Numbered from the stretch's first letter, positions 19,903 through 30,084 are shown. The stretch is DNA of 64,000 nt from Prochlorococcus sp. scB245a_520K10 (GCA_000634515.1 JFNU01000004.1:212092-276091); one strand, 5' to 3'. Notes: a model not told the origin generated them from the letters alone. Numbers and translations are program-made.

Positions 19903-20889
19903 TTAGGCTTTGACAGGTTCTTGAATGATTCCGCTTGGAACTTCAGTAAACATAATTGATGATAAATATCTCTCTGCTAAATCAGGTAGAACAACTACGA
20001 TAGTTTTCCCAGCGTATTCATCTTGTTCAGCTAATCTAACAGCTGCAGCTGCAGCAGCTCCACAAGATATTCCAACTAATAGACCTTCTTCTTTTGCTAG
20101 TCTAAGAGCCATCTCGATTGACTCGTCATTTGTTACCTGTTCAACCTTGTCAACAATTGACAAGTCAAGGTTCTTAGGAATAAATCCTGCTCCAATTCCT
20201 TGAATTTTATGAGGACCAGATTTAACCTCTTCTCCATTCATTGTCTGTGTAATAACAGGGCTATGTGAGGGTTCTACAGCTACAGAAGTAATACTTTTGC
20301 CCTTCTCTTGCTTAATGTATCTTGAAACTCCTGTAATTGTGCCGCCAGTTCCAACCCCTGCAACTAAAACATCAATTTCACCATCGCAATCATCCCAGAT
20401 TTCTGGTCCAGTGGTTTTGAAATGAATTTCAGGATTTGCTGGATTATCAAATTGACCTGGCATGAAATATTGAGAGGGATTACTTTCTGCAATTTCTTTA
20501 GCCTTAGCTATTGCTCCAGGCATACCTTTAGAGGCCTCTGTTAAAACAATTTCAGCACCCAATACTGCCATGACCCTTCTTCTTTCAATTGACATGGATT
20601 CTGGCATTGTAAGGATGAGTTTATAACCTCTTGCTGAAGCAGTAAAAGCTAGAGCAATTCCTGTATTGCCAGAAGTTGGCTCAACAATCGTTTTGTCTTT
20701 TGTAAGCTTCCCACTTTTCTCTGCATCCCAGATCATGTTTGCGCCAATCCTACATTTGACACTATAAGCAGGGTTTCTGCCTTCAATTTTTGCAAGTACT
20801 GTAGCTTTCGCGTTTTTAGTAACTGATTTTAATTTTACTAATGGAGTGTTTCCAATAGCAAAACTATTGTCCTCATAAATTTTTGCCAT
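19903..20889 (-). CDS. cysK: cysteine synthase A
   Basis: [47 protein letters not shown]. Confidence 0.97.
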   Translation of the reverse strand: MAKIYEDNSFAIGNTPLVKLKSVTKNAKATVLAKIEGRNPAYSVKCRIGANMIWDAEKSGKLTKDKTIVEPTSGNTGIALAFTASARGYKLILTMPESMSIERRRVMAVLGAEIVLTEASKGMPGAIAKAKEIAESNPSQYFMPGQFDNPANPEIHFKTTGPEIWDDCDGEIDVLVAGVGTGGTITGVSRYIKQEKGKSITSVAVEPSHSPVITQTMNGEEVKSGPHKIQGIGAGFIPKNLDLSIVDKVEQVTNDESIEMALRLAKEEGLLVGISCGAAAAAAVRLAEQDEYAGKTIVVVLPDLAERYLSSIMFTEVPSGIIQEPVKA

Positions 20890-20973
20890 TTATATATTGA
20901 GAAAATATATTTTAATATTAACTATTATTCAGAAAAAGAGTATATAAGTTTCTATACGGTAAATACCAGTAGT

Positions 20974-22443
20974 TTAGAAATTATTTAGTGCTTCAGAAAA
21001 GGTTTTCCATAATTGATCTTGGTCTTCTAATCCAACTGATACTCTAATAAGGTGCGAGGGTATACCAAAACTTTCTGCCCAATCCAACTCATCATAATGA
21101 GCTAGTAAAACATAAGGACAAACTAGAGTAAATTTTGTACCTAAACTAGGTCCTTTAGATACTTGTAGAGAATCATAAAATTTTTTAGCTTTGTTCAATC
21201 CTCCATTTAATTCAAACGATAATAAACAGCCGTATCCTCCATCAGAAGTAAGTAAAGAATTAAAATTTGGACAATTTTCAGGATGGAAAATATTTTTAAT
21301 CTCGCTATGGGTCTCTAATCTTTTTTTTAATTCTAAACATGCTTTATTTTGTTCAAAAACTCTTTGATTTATATCTCTACTAACTTTCTCTAGATAAACT
21401 ATATCTCCATCGGAAAGTATTGGAAGATTAATCTCTTTTAATGCATTTCTAAAATGATCAATCCATTTGCTTTTTGGATTAAGTATTAATGATCCGGCAA
21501 GAATATCACCACTACCTGAAAAAATTTTTGTAAGTGAAGTAAAAACTATATCTGCATATTTTATGGAATTTATATTTAAATTCGAACCAATTGTATCGTC
21601 AACAATTAAGGGAATATTTAATTTTCTTGCTATTTTTGAAATTTTTTTAATGTTTACACATTTGAGCATTGGATTACTTGGAAGTTCAATAATTAATGCT
21701 GATGGATTTAATCTTTTGATTTCTAATTCAATATCCGCGCAATTTTCTTCTGTAATTAACTTGGCTCCATGAAAAATATTCATTGGTAATTTAAGTACAT
21801 CTACATATGGAAAACCAATTTGGAGTGTTGGTTTGGCTGGAAATAATTTATATATGATTTCTAATGATGTATGCAATGCAGACATTCCAGATGAAGTTAA
21901 GTGAATATCATTAGAGTTAATTTTTGTAGATTTAGAAATTCTATTTTTTATTCTTTGAGAACATTCATTTACGTAAGATTTCGGAGGATAATCTTCAAGA
22001 CCTAGTTCTAAAGCAGCAGATCTTGAAGATATACCAAGACCAGTATGTTGCCAAAAATATTTTGCATAAATACTTCCTTCTTTTTCAGTAATTAAGAAAG
22101 CTAAATTATCTCTTTTTTCTATTAATGAGAATTGTTCAGAAGTATTTCTATCAATGTAATTTTTAGCTTTAAAAGCTATGCTTTCATTCGGATATGGCCA
22201 TATACTTTTATTGTTGTAGTAATTTTCCTTTTTTACTTTTTCGCATAATCTTTTCACTATGGGGTTTAGACCGAACCGTGGGTAAATTGACTTCAGTAAA
22301 TTCATACATTCTTGATTTTTTTCCTCGTAATTAATGACATCTTTCCAAGTTGGTAACGCTACAGAAACGGCATGAATACTATCAGGAATTGCATATCCCA
22401 ACTCAAAATTTTTCCATATAGGGTTTTTAAGTAAATCTCTCAA
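20974..22443 (-). CDS. cystathionine gamma-synthase-like PLP enzyme with long N-terminal extension (fungal CGS-like)
   Basis: N-terminal GYAIPDSIHAVSVALPTWKDVINYEE...YPRFGLNP plus Cys/Met-metabolism PLP core with Lys in SLTKIFSGSGDILAGS. Confidence 0.85.
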   Translation of the reverse strand: MRDLLKNPIWKNFELGYAIPDSIHAVSVALPTWKDVINYEEKNQECMNLLKSIYPRFGLNPIVKRLCEKVKKENYYNNKSIWPYPNESIAFKAKNYIDRNTSEQFSLIEKRDNLAFLITEKEGSIYAKYFWQHTGLGISSRSAALELGLEDYPPKSYVNECSQRIKNRISKSTKINSNDIHLTSSGMSALHTSLEIIYKLFPAKPTLQIGFPYVDVLKLPMNIFHGAKLITEENCADIELEIKRLNPSALIIELPSNPMLKCVNIKKISKIARKLNIPLIVDDTIGSNLNINSIKYADIVFTSLTKIFSGSGDILAGSLILNPKSKWIDHFRNALKEINLPILSDGDIVYLEKVSRDINQRVFEQNKACLELKKRLETHSEIKNIFHPENCPNFNSLLTSDGGYGCLLSFELNGGLNKAKKFYDSLQVSKGPSLGTKFTLVCPYVLLAHYDELDWAESFGIPSHLIRVSVGLEDQDQLWKTFSEALNNF

Positions 22444-22446
22444 TTT

Positions 22447-23610
22447 TCAGAATTGATTTAAAGAAAATAAAATGTCCGAGATTAAATCGTTTGTATCTTC
22501 ACATCCAATTGATAATCTGATAAGAGAATCATCTATCCCTAGTAGATTTTTTGTTTCATCATCAACAGAAGCATGAGTCATTGTTGCGGGGTGACAAATT
22601 AAACTTTCAACTCCTCCAAGGCTTTCTGCTAGCGAGAAATATTTGAGAGATTTGCAAAATTTAAAAGTATCCTCTTTATTCAAATTTAATTTTAGGGTGA
22701 TCATTGAACCTCCAGATTTCATTTGCGATTTTGCTAAATTAAATTGAGGATGTTCTTCATTAAAAGGGTAAATTACTTTACTAATTATTTTATGATTCTC
22801 TAATTCTTCAGAAATCAATTCTGCACTTTGAGTTTGTTGTTCGATTCTTAAAGGAAGAGTTTTCACTCCTCTCGTAATGAGCCAACAATCAAAAGGAGAT
22901 GGTTGAAGCCCTAGAGATTTTTGAGAGAAAAGCATCTTACTATTCCAAACCTCATTATTTGTCAGTACTGCTCCACCAAGTGCGTCACTATGCCCATTAA
23001 TGAATTTTGTAGTGCTTACAAGCGATAATGTTGCCCCAAGGTCCAATGGTTTTTGAATAAGCGCTGTAGAAAATGTGTTGTCTACAACAACTGGTATTTG
23101 GAGTTTATTCGCTTCATCACAAATCGCCTTAATATCAAGTACCTTCAAAAGTGGATTAGTTGGACTTTCTAACCATATCAAGGTTGGCTCGAAGTTTGAC
23201 ATCTTTTTGATATTTTTTTCGTTTGTAAAATCTGTGTATAAAACTTCTACCTCAAATTTCTTGAAAACTTTTTCAAACATCCTCACTGTACAACCATAGA
23301 GATTTGACTCGCAGAGTATCTTATCGCCTGATTTCAGTGCCGATATAATTGCAGTTACCGCGCTAATTCCAGATCCAAAAACTGTACAGTATTCAGAATC
23401 TTCTATTGATTTAAGGATGTTTTCTAGAATTCTAAAGTTGGGGTTGCCTGATCTCGTGTAGTCGAAATTTTCTTTGTTTCCATGTTTGAATGTAGATGTA
23501 GAAAAAATTGGAGGCATAACACATCCGGTTTCTTCTGCAAATGTTTCCCCATGGTGAATAGATAAGGTCTTAAAACCTGGCTTTTTTATATTATTTTCCT
23601 TATTTCCCAT
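22447..23610 (-). CDS. metB: cystathionine gamma-synthase/beta-lyase family enzyme
   Basis: TLSIHHGE, DYTRSGNPNFRILE, SPTNPLLKVLDI, VVDNTFSTALIQKPLDLGATLSLVSTTKFINGHSDALGG. Confidence 0.93.
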   Translation of the reverse strand: MGNKENNIKKPGFKTLSIHHGETFAEETGCVMPPIFSTSTFKHGNKENFDYTRSGNPNFRILENILKSIEDSEYCTVFGSGISAVTAIISALKSGDKILCESNLYGCTVRMFEKVFKKFEVEVLYTDFTNEKNIKKMSNFEPTLIWLESPTNPLLKVLDIKAICDEANKLQIPVVVDNTFSTALIQKPLDLGATLSLVSTTKFINGHSDALGGAVLTNNEVWNSKMLFSQKSLGLQPSPFDCWLITRGVKTLPLRIEQQTQSAELISEELENHKIISKVIYPFNEEHPQFNLAKSQMKSGGSMITLKLNLNKEDTFKFCKSLKYFSLAESLGGVESLICHPATMTHASVDDETKNLLGIDDSLIRLSIGCEDTNDLISDILFSLNQF

Positions 23611-23672
23611 TATTTTTAAAAATAAGAATTAAATTAAACCCTCATTTTTTAAACGAGAGGTTTAATAATCCA

Positions 23673-23698
23673 AAGAAAAGTTTTATTAAACTTTTCTT
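23673..23698 (-). terminator. possible terminator hairpin overlapping the rpsD stop codon
   Basis: AAGAAAAGTTT-AATA-AAACTTTTCTT, 11-bp stem but A/T-rich; moderate T content downstream on the minus strand. Confidence 0.4.
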
Positions 23699-24294
23699 GA
23701 ATAATATTCAACAACTAGTAGTTCGTTTATTTCGAGAGCAACCCACTCTCTATCGCATTTCCCAGTTATTTTTCCCGTTAATTTAGGTTTGTCTAAATCA
23801 AGATGCGGTGGGACATTTGCTAAACCAGGGAATTCTATATTACCCTCTACAAGTTTTTTGCTTGCCTTGTTTTCTTTAATTCCGATTACATCGCCTGATT
23901 TGCATTGATAACCAGCAATATCAAGAACCTTTCCATTAACGGTTACATGGCCATGATTTACTAATTGTCTTGAGCCTGGAATGGTACCTCCAAAACCTAA
24001 TCTAAAACAAACATTATCAAGTCTGTTTTCTAAAAGTCTTAGTAGGTTAGTTCCTGTAGATCCTTCTTGAGCTCTGGCTTTTTTTACATAACGTACTAGT
24101 TGTTTTTCAGAAACTCCATAATTAAACCTTAGTTTCTGCTTTTCTTCTAGACGAATTGCATATTCTGATCGCTTGCGACGGGCTTGGCCGTGCTGACCTG
24201 GAGGATTAGACTTCTTTGAAGCTTTCCTGGTGAGACCTGGTAGTTCTCCCAAGCGACGCGTAACCCTTAACCTAGGGCCGCGGTATCTTGACAT
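23686..24294 (-). CDS. rpsD: 30S ribosomal protein S4
   Basis: [24 protein letters not shown]...[12 protein letters not shown]...[11 protein letters not shown]. Confidence 0.99.
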   Translation of the reverse strand: MSRYRGPRLRVTRRLGELPGLTRKASKKSNPPGQHGQARRKRSEYAIRLEEKQKLRFNYGVSEKQLVRYVKKARAQEGSTGTNLLRLLENRLDNVCFRLGFGGTIPGSRQLVNHGHVTVNGKVLDIAGYQCKSGDVIGIKENKASKKLVEGNIEFPGLANVPPHLDLDKPKLTGKITGKCDREWVALEINELLVVEYYSRKV

Positions 24295-24389
24295 AATTTT
24301 AAATTAAATAGAAAATTGCAATAAATTGGCTAATTGATTAAATTCAATTAAACTAAATTACTACTGAGATACTATTTTACATCATTAAA

Positions 24390-24626
24390 GTGTTCAAAAC
24401 TATTAATCGATCAATTACTTCAATACTTCTTTTTTTGATTTCGTTCTATCAAAAGTGGTTTTCTCCTTTTTTCGGACCAAGATGTAGATTTATTCCAAGT
24501 TGCAGCTCTTATGGATACGAGGCAATTACTAGACATGGTCCTTGGAAGGGAGGTTGGTTAACTTTAAGAAGATTAAGCAGATGTCATCCTTTAACTCCCT
24601 GTGGATGCGACCCTGTGCCTGATTGA
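24390..24626 (+). CDS. yidD: membrane protein insertion efficiency factor YidD
   Basis: FYQKWFSPFFGPRCRFIPSCSSYGYEAITRHG...GWLTLRRLSRCHP. Confidence 0.96.
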   Translation: MFKTINRSITSILLFLISFYQKWFSPFFGPRCRFIPSCSSYGYEAITRHGPWKGGWLTLRRLSRCHPLTPCGCDPVPD

Positions 24627-24630
24627 ATGA

Positions 24631-24933
24631 ATGAAAATATTTATTTTTGTTAGGCAGGGATGTTGCCTTTGTGATTCATTAAAAAACAAACTGGCAAAAA
24701 TAAATCTTAATGAGTTATTCCCCAATCTAGAGGAGCTTAAAGAAATTGATATTGATAGGGTAGATTTATATAAAGATAAATATAAAAAATATGATTATGA
24801 AGTACCTGTTATTGCTGTTCAAGGAATTAGTTCCAGGGAAATTATAGAATTGCCTCGTATTTCTCCAAGATTAAAAGATGATCAATTAAAGAATTGGTTT
24901 CAAAAAAATATTAATACCATTCTGAAGAAATAA
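24631..24933 (+). CDS. glutaredoxin-like (DUF836) protein
   Basis: RQGCCLCDSLKNKL CxxC-type motif, thioredoxin-fold-like. Confidence 0.8.
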   Translation: MKIFIFVRQGCCLCDSLKNKLAKINLNELFPNLEELKEIDIDRVDLYKDKYKKYDYEVPVIAVQGISSREIIELPRISPRLKDDQLKNWFQKNINTILKK

Positions 24934-24942
24934 TCTTTTTAT

Positions 24943-26478
24943 ATGAGATCTATTAAATTACATAAACTTTTAGATTTGGTAGGAATTATTCCTTCATTAG
25001 ATCTAATTGATCATGAAATCAATAATATTTCTTTTAACTCTAAAGAAGTACAAAAAGGAACTTTATTTTTAGGTATGCCTGGTTTAAATGTTGATGGAGG
25101 AAAATATTGTATTGAGGCAATTGAAAATGGAGCAGAAGCTGCCATTATTGGGTCTGCTGCAAAACAGAAAATTGGATCTATTGATCGAGAAAGGATTTTA
25201 GTTATAGAGAATAAATTAGATTATATTTCTGGTCAAATAGTCGCTGAGTTTTGGAATAGGCCTTCAAGAAAACTTAAACTTATTGGTGTTACGGGTACAA
25301 ATGGAAAAACGACAATTACTTTTTTATTGGAATATCTTTTAAAAAAATTAGGGAAAAAAACTGCATTATTTGGGACCTTGTTCAATAGATGGCCTGGCTT
25401 CTCTGAAGTGGCTTCTCATACAACTGATTTCGCTGATAAACTTCAAAAGAAACTAAATGCTGCTGTTGAGGCAGAATCTGAATTCGCGATATTAGAGGTA
25501 AGTTCTCATTCTATTGCTCAAAACAGGATATCAGGCTGTGAATTTGAGGCGGCTATTTTTACTAATTTAACTCAAGATCATCTTGATTATCACTCAGATA
25601 TGGAATCTTATTTTCGAACTAAAAGAAAATTATTTTTCCCACCTTACTTAAAAGATAAAGATGGAATTTCTGTGTTAAATCATGATGACTCTTGGATATC
25701 TAAATTATCATCTGATCTTGAAAAACGATCGTCATTAGTCTCAACAAAGATTACTAAGAGTGAATTTAAAAATGATGATTTTTTTTACGTAACTGATAAA
25801 CAATTTACTGAAAGTGGCTCCACCTGTATTTTTCATACACCTAAAGAAAAAATTAAACTTTTTGTTCCACTTGTTGGTGAATTTAATTTAATGAATGCGA
25901 TTCAGGCAATAACAATTTTGTATAAACTTAATTTCTCTTTAAAAGATTTATCAAAGTTAATACAATCTTTCCCTGGTGCTCCTGGGAGAATGGAGAAAAT
26001 AGAAATTGATAATTATGACGTTTCAAGAACACTTCCAACTGTAATTATTGATTATGCACACACGCCTGATGGATTAAAAAAAGTTTTGCAATCAATTAAA
26101 AAACTTTGTAAAGGGAAACTTATTACTGTTTTTGGCTGTGGAGGAGATCGAGATAGTAGTAAAAGGCCTTTAATGGGATCAATAGCTGAAAAGTTTTCTG
26201 ATCACGTTTTTATAACTTCAGATAATCCAAGATCAGAAGAGCCGCAAAAGATAGTAAATGATATTTTGATGGGTATAGAAAAAAGAGAAAAAATAACAAT
26301 TGATATTGATAGATTTAAAGCAATAAATGAATCTATCAAATTTGCTAATAAAGAAGATATTGTTTTAATTGCAGGAAAAGGACATGAAGACTATCAAATT
26401 CTGAATGACAAAGTGATTGGTTTTGATGATAGAAAAATAGCTCAAAAATTGTTACGAGAAAAAAGTAAATCTAAATAA
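24943..26478 (+). CDS. murE: UDP-N-acetylmuramoyl-L-alanyl-D-glutamate--2,6-diaminopimelate ligase
   Basis: GVTGTNGKTT, HTTDF, FTNLTQDHLDYH, TSDNPRSEEP (DNPR motif of meso-DAP-adding enzymes). Confidence 0.97.
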   Translation: MRSIKLHKLLDLVGIIPSLDLIDHEINNISFNSKEVQKGTLFLGMPGLNVDGGKYCIEAIENGAEAAIIGSAAKQKIGSIDRERILVIENKLDYISGQIVAEFWNRPSRKLKLIGVTGTNGKTTITFLLEYLLKKLGKKTALFGTLFNRWPGFSEVASHTTDFADKLQKKLNAAVEAESEFAILEVSSHSIAQNRISGCEFEAAIFTNLTQDHLDYHSDMESYFRTKRKLFFPPYLKDKDGISVLNHDDSWISKLSSDLEKRSSLVSTKITKSEFKNDDFFYVTDKQFTESGSTCIFHTPKEKIKLFVPLVGEFNLMNAIQAITILYKLNFSLKDLSKLIQSFPGAPGRMEKIEIDNYDVSRTLPTVIIDYAHTPDGLKKVLQSIKKLCKGKLITVFGCGGDRDSSKRPLMGSIAEKFSDHVFITSDNPRSEEPQKIVNDILMGIEKREKITIDIDRFKAINESIKFANKEDIVLIAGKGHEDYQILNDKVIGFDDRKIAQKLLREKSKSK

Positions 26479-26544
26479 AATTTACTAATCAAATAAGAAA
26501 GATTTTACGCAAATCACAAGAAAAGTTTCTTAGAATCAATTAAG

Positions 26545-27264
26545 TTGTTTTTTCATAAAATGAAAGGCTTAGCCCTAGTTGTAGGCGCAGGTGGAATTGG
26601 TACGCAAATAGCTATAGATCTGAGCGAAAGTGAAAAAGATTTAGATGTTATTTTATGTGGAAGAGAAAGTGAATTTAATTCTTTTTGGGAATTAGATATA
26701 GAGGATTCTCAATCACTTTTTCAGTTGAAAAATAAAATAACAAATCATCCTTCAAAATTAAGACTAGTTGTTAATGCTGCAGGTAGACTTCATAGTGATT
26801 CACTTCAACCAGAAAAAAGATTACAACATCTTGATAAACAAAATATGATGGAAAGTTTTTCAATAAATGCCTTTTCTCCTATTTTATTAGCTAAAACTAT
26901 TGAAGAATTTATACCAAAAGATCTTGATTTTAATTTTGCAAGTATAAGTGCAAGAGTGGGAAGCATTGGAGATAATCAAACTGGAGGTTGGTATTCATAT
27001 AGAGCTGCAAAATCTGCACAAAATCAGTTTTTTAAATCTTTAAGTATTGAGTGGGCTAGACGTTTCCCAAAGGCTACTATTACATTGCTTCATCCAGGAA
27101 CAGTTGATACTGATTTATCGAGACCTTTTCATAAATTTGTTCCAGAACATAAATTATTTAGTAAAGAAAAATCATCCCAATTTTTGATCAATATTATTAA
27201 AAATCAAACTCCAGCATCTACTGGAAAATTTATTGCATGGGATAGCTCTGAGATACCTTGGTAA
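26545..27264 (+). CDS. short-chain dehydrogenase/reductase
   Basis: VVGAGGIGTQIA, NAAGRLH, WYSYRAAKSAQNQF, HPGTVDTDLSRPF. Confidence 0.9.
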   Translation: MFFHKMKGLALVVGAGGIGTQIAIDLSESEKDLDVILCGRESEFNSFWELDIEDSQSLFQLKNKITNHPSKLRLVVNAAGRLHSDSLQPEKRLQHLDKQNMMESFSINAFSPILLAKTIEEFIPKDLDFNFASISARVGSIGDNQTGGWYSYRAAKSAQNQFFKSLSIEWARRFPKATITLLHPGTVDTDLSRPFHKFVPEHKLFSKEKSSQFLINIIKNQTPASTGKFIAWDSSEIPW

Positions 27265-27294
27265 ACCAAATTTTATCTTTATATCAATAAATCT

Positions 27295-28470
27295 TTAAGT
27301 CAATATTTTTTTTATTTCTTTAGAAAGTAAATCCACCTCAGCTTCTGTTGTCATTTGATGAAAGCATGCTCTAAACCATTTTGGATCTTCTAAAACTCTA
27401 ATCCAAATTTTTTTTTCTCCAAGTTTCCTCACAAATTTTTCCTTATCTTCGATATTTTCAATATTAAAACTAACTATCCCATTTAAGTATTTTTTTTCTA
27501 AAACTAATTCAATTTCTTTTAATTGATTTAATTCATCCCAAAGTTTCTCACTTAATCTTTTTATATTTTTTATTTTTTCTTTTTCATTGCAGTCTTTATC
27601 CAAAAGATCTAAAGAATTCCTGAGCCCAGCAAGTAAAGGAATACAAGAGGTAGCTATTTCAAACTTCCTTGCATCATCATGAAAAAGATTCTCTGAAGGC
27701 TCATAGATGCCTTGTTCTTTTTTTAATGATTTCCAACCAATTATTGTTGGATCTGTTTCATGAATAAATCTATCTGAAACATAAATAGCTCCAAGTCCTT
27801 CTGGACCACATGCCCATTTATGAGAAGTTATTGAATATAAATCAGAATAAAAAACTTCCTCTTCAATTTTTATATGACCAAAGGTTTGAGCACCATCAAC
27901 AAGTAGATAAGAATTTTCTCGATTATTTTTTAATTCACTGGAAATTTGTTTTAAAGGAATTTTATATCCGAAGTTCCATAAAATATGAGAAATAATTAGG
28001 ATCTTAGTCTTACTAGTTAGATTTTTTAAAATCTCTAAAATTATATTTTCATCGTTTAGATTTTTAATTTTTTGGATTGGCAAAATTTTGAATATTAATC
28101 TATTTCTTCTGCAAAATTCTCGACTTGCAGCTACTACTCCAGGATGTTCACAGTCACTTATTAACAACTCTTCTCCCTCTTGTACTTTTATCCCCCAAAA
28201 AGGCAAAATCATACCAGAAGAGATATTCTCTGTTAAAGCTACATTCTTTGAATTGACACCTAATTTTTGTGCAATGATTCTTTTTGTGGTCAATATTTCT
28301 TTGAAAATAAAAGGCCATATATCATTGGTAAATGGTCCTAAATCTTGGATAATTTCCCAAGTTTTAACTATCGCTTCTAGAGAAGATTTTGGTAATGGTC
28401 CTTGACCTCCATAGTTGAAATAATACTTATTTTTTAATGCTGGTATTTGATCTCTTAAATTATTTATCAT
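27295..28470 (-). CDS. class V aminotransferase (NifS/isopenicillin-N epimerase-like)
   Basis: LVDGAQTFGHI, TSHKWACGPEGLGAIYV. Confidence 0.88.
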   Translation of the reverse strand: MINNLRDQIPALKNKYYFNYGGQGPLPKSSLEAIVKTWEIIQDLGPFTNDIWPFIFKEILTTKRIIAQKLGVNSKNVALTENISSGMILPFWGIKVQEGEELLISDCEHPGVVAASREFCRRNRLIFKILPIQKIKNLNDENIILEILKNLTSKTKILIISHILWNFGYKIPLKQISSELKNNRENSYLLVDGAQTFGHIKIEEEVFYSDLYSITSHKWACGPEGLGAIYVSDRFIHETDPTIIGWKSLKKEQGIYEPSENLFHDDARKFEIATSCIPLLAGLRNSLDLLDKDCNEKEKIKNIKRLSEKLWDELNQLKEIELVLEKKYLNGIVSFNIENIEDKEKFVRKLGEKKIWIRVLEDPKWFRACFHQMTTEAEVDLLSKEIKKILT

Positions 28471-28509
28471 GAAAATTTATTTTATATTTTTAAAATCTTG
28501 AATTTTTTT

Positions 28510-29304
28510 TTAAATATTGCCAACTAAAGTTACTGTTCTAAATTCAATATCTTCAATTACTTTCCAAGGTTCAGCACTCCTTTCTACAAATTTTAAATTT
28601 TTAAAACCTAGTTCTTTAAAATCACTTATAAACTCAGGCTCATACCATGCCCCACTAATACATCCTGTCCATAAATCATGATCATTTTGTAATCTTAAAG
28701 GAACTTTTTTATTAGAGACAATATCGCTTATTGCAATTCTTCCATTATCGTTTAAAACTCTTTTTATATTACTTAGAAGGTTATTTCTAGATTCTGGACT
28801 TACCAAGTTTAAAACGCAATTACTTAAAATAATATCAACTGATTTGTCGTCGATTAATGGATTTAAATCTTTATCTAATTCATCAAGTTTTTCAATTGAT
28901 CCTTCAAGAAATTCTGTATTGCTGAAACCTATATTTTGTGAGACTTTTTTAGAGGCTGATCTAGATAAAGAAAGCATGTCAGTATTCTGATCAACTCCAA
29001 TAACTTTCCCTTCTTTCCCGACAATTTGGGCACAAATAAAAGCATTTTTGCCGCTACCACTTCCAAGATCTAAGACTATATCATTTTTTTGAACATATTT
29101 TGTTGGATCACCACATCCATAGTCCCTTTCTATAACCTCTTGAGGGATTGCTTCAAGCAGAACGGGATTAAAGCCAACTGGTGTACAAAGACAACTCTCC
29201 TTTTCTAATGCAGCTGACCCATATCTTTCTTGAATCGCATCTTTATGATCGAAATTATTAGATAGTTTATTCGAGGTGTTTGTATTACAGCAATTTTCGG
29301 GCAT
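28510..29304 (-). CDS. SAM methyltransferase, ArsM-like
   Basis: VLDLGSGSGKNAFICAQIVGKEGKVIGVDQN; YGSAALEKESCLC, DYGCGDP, SNCVLNLV, GCISGAW Cys-bearing segments resembling arsenite methyltransferases. Confidence 0.78.
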   Translation of the reverse strand: MPENCCNTNTSNKLSNNFDHKDAIQERYGSAALEKESCLCTPVGFNPVLLEAIPQEVIERDYGCGDPTKYVQKNDIVLDLGSGSGKNAFICAQIVGKEGKVIGVDQNTDMLSLSRSASKKVSQNIGFSNTEFLEGSIEKLDELDKDLNPLIDDKSVDIILSNCVLNLVSPESRNNLLSNIKRVLNDNGRIAISDIVSNKKVPLRLQNDHDLWTGCISGAWYEPEFISDFKELGFKNLKFVERSAEPWKVIEDIEFRTVTLVGNI

Positions 29305-29333
29305 GTTTTTTAATTAACTTTATAAATATAGCC

Positions 29334-29359
29334 AAAAAAAGCCCCTTTATAAGGGGCTT
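29334..29359 (-). terminator. Rho-independent terminator downstream of the DUF4278 gene
   Basis: Minus strand AAGCCCCTTATAAAGGGGCTTTTTTT: strong GC stem plus T-run. Confidence 0.85.
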
Positions 29360-29376
29360 GTTCTTTTTGAATTAAA

Positions 29377-29550
29377 TTATTTAGTGTAATTTACACCTCT
29401 GTAATTTAATTCTGCTTTTTCATTACTTGAAGAAGCGTCATCCAATCTGTTGGTGTATACGTTTCTTCTGTAGGTAAGTTCAACAAGTTGCTTTTCAGCA
29501 GCTTCTTTGTTTTGAACGTAGTTTTTACCTCTGTAAGTTAAAGTAGTCAT
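29377..29550 (-). CDS. DUF4278 micro-protein, 57 aa
   Basis: MTTLTYRGKNYVQNK...LTYRRNVYTN...LNYRGVNYTK: three copies of an L-x-YR-x3-Y motif; in-frame upstream ATGs at about 29574/29586. Confidence 0.8.
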   Translation of the reverse strand: MTTLTYRGKNYVQNKEAAEKQLVELTYRRNVYTNRLDDASSSNEKAELNYRGVNYTK

Positions 29551-29643
29551 GTTTCGATGTGACAACACGGCCATCCCCCGTTCCATGGTATGACTCGAAC
29601 TGCGCCCTCAGATGAGGGTGAACGAAAAAGTAGCAATTGCTAC
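29551..29643 (-). promoter_or_regulatory. structured 5' leader of the DUF4278 gene
   Basis: Minus-strand TATAAT at 29650-29655; GTAGCAATTGCTAC palindrome (29630-29643) plus T5, then CCCTCATCTGAGGG palindrome (29605-29618); locally far more GC-rich than its surroundings. Confidence 0.55.
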
Positions 29644-29804
29644 CAAATTATTATAAACGTATTTTCTTCGGAATGTCTAGCTTTTACAAATAGAAACGAA
29701 GATTTAATGTTTTTTTAATTATTATCTTAGGTAAATTTTTTTATAAATAGTCTCTAAAAAGGATTATGTTTATATTTGGTTTAATCTTCTTGTAACTATT
29801 TTTT

Positions 29805-30062
29805 ATGACAGGTTTTTTATATTTCTTGGGAAATACTTTAAGGTGGCCAGTCTTAAAGCCAAAAGAATTTTTTTCCCTACATGCGTATTTTTCAATTATT
29901 TATTTGATAACTTTTACTTTGAGTAAATATGATGTAAGCCAATCAAATTTAGTTTTTACACTAGGAATTCTTGCGCCTCTTTTAATCGCTATTGGGCAAG
30001 GACTTCCAATTGATTGCCTTGATATGGAATCATCTTTGTTGAAGGAATTAAAAACTAAATAA
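29805..30062 (+). CDS. conserved hypothetical membrane protein
   Basis: 85 aa with two to three hydrophobic segments. Confidence 0.75.
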   Translation: MTGFLYFLGNTLRWPVLKPKEFFSLHAYFSIIYLITFTLSKYDVSQSNLVFTLGILAPLLIAIGQGLPIDCLDMESSLLKELKTK

Positions 30063-30084
30063 TATTTTTTTCGGTTAAAAATTT

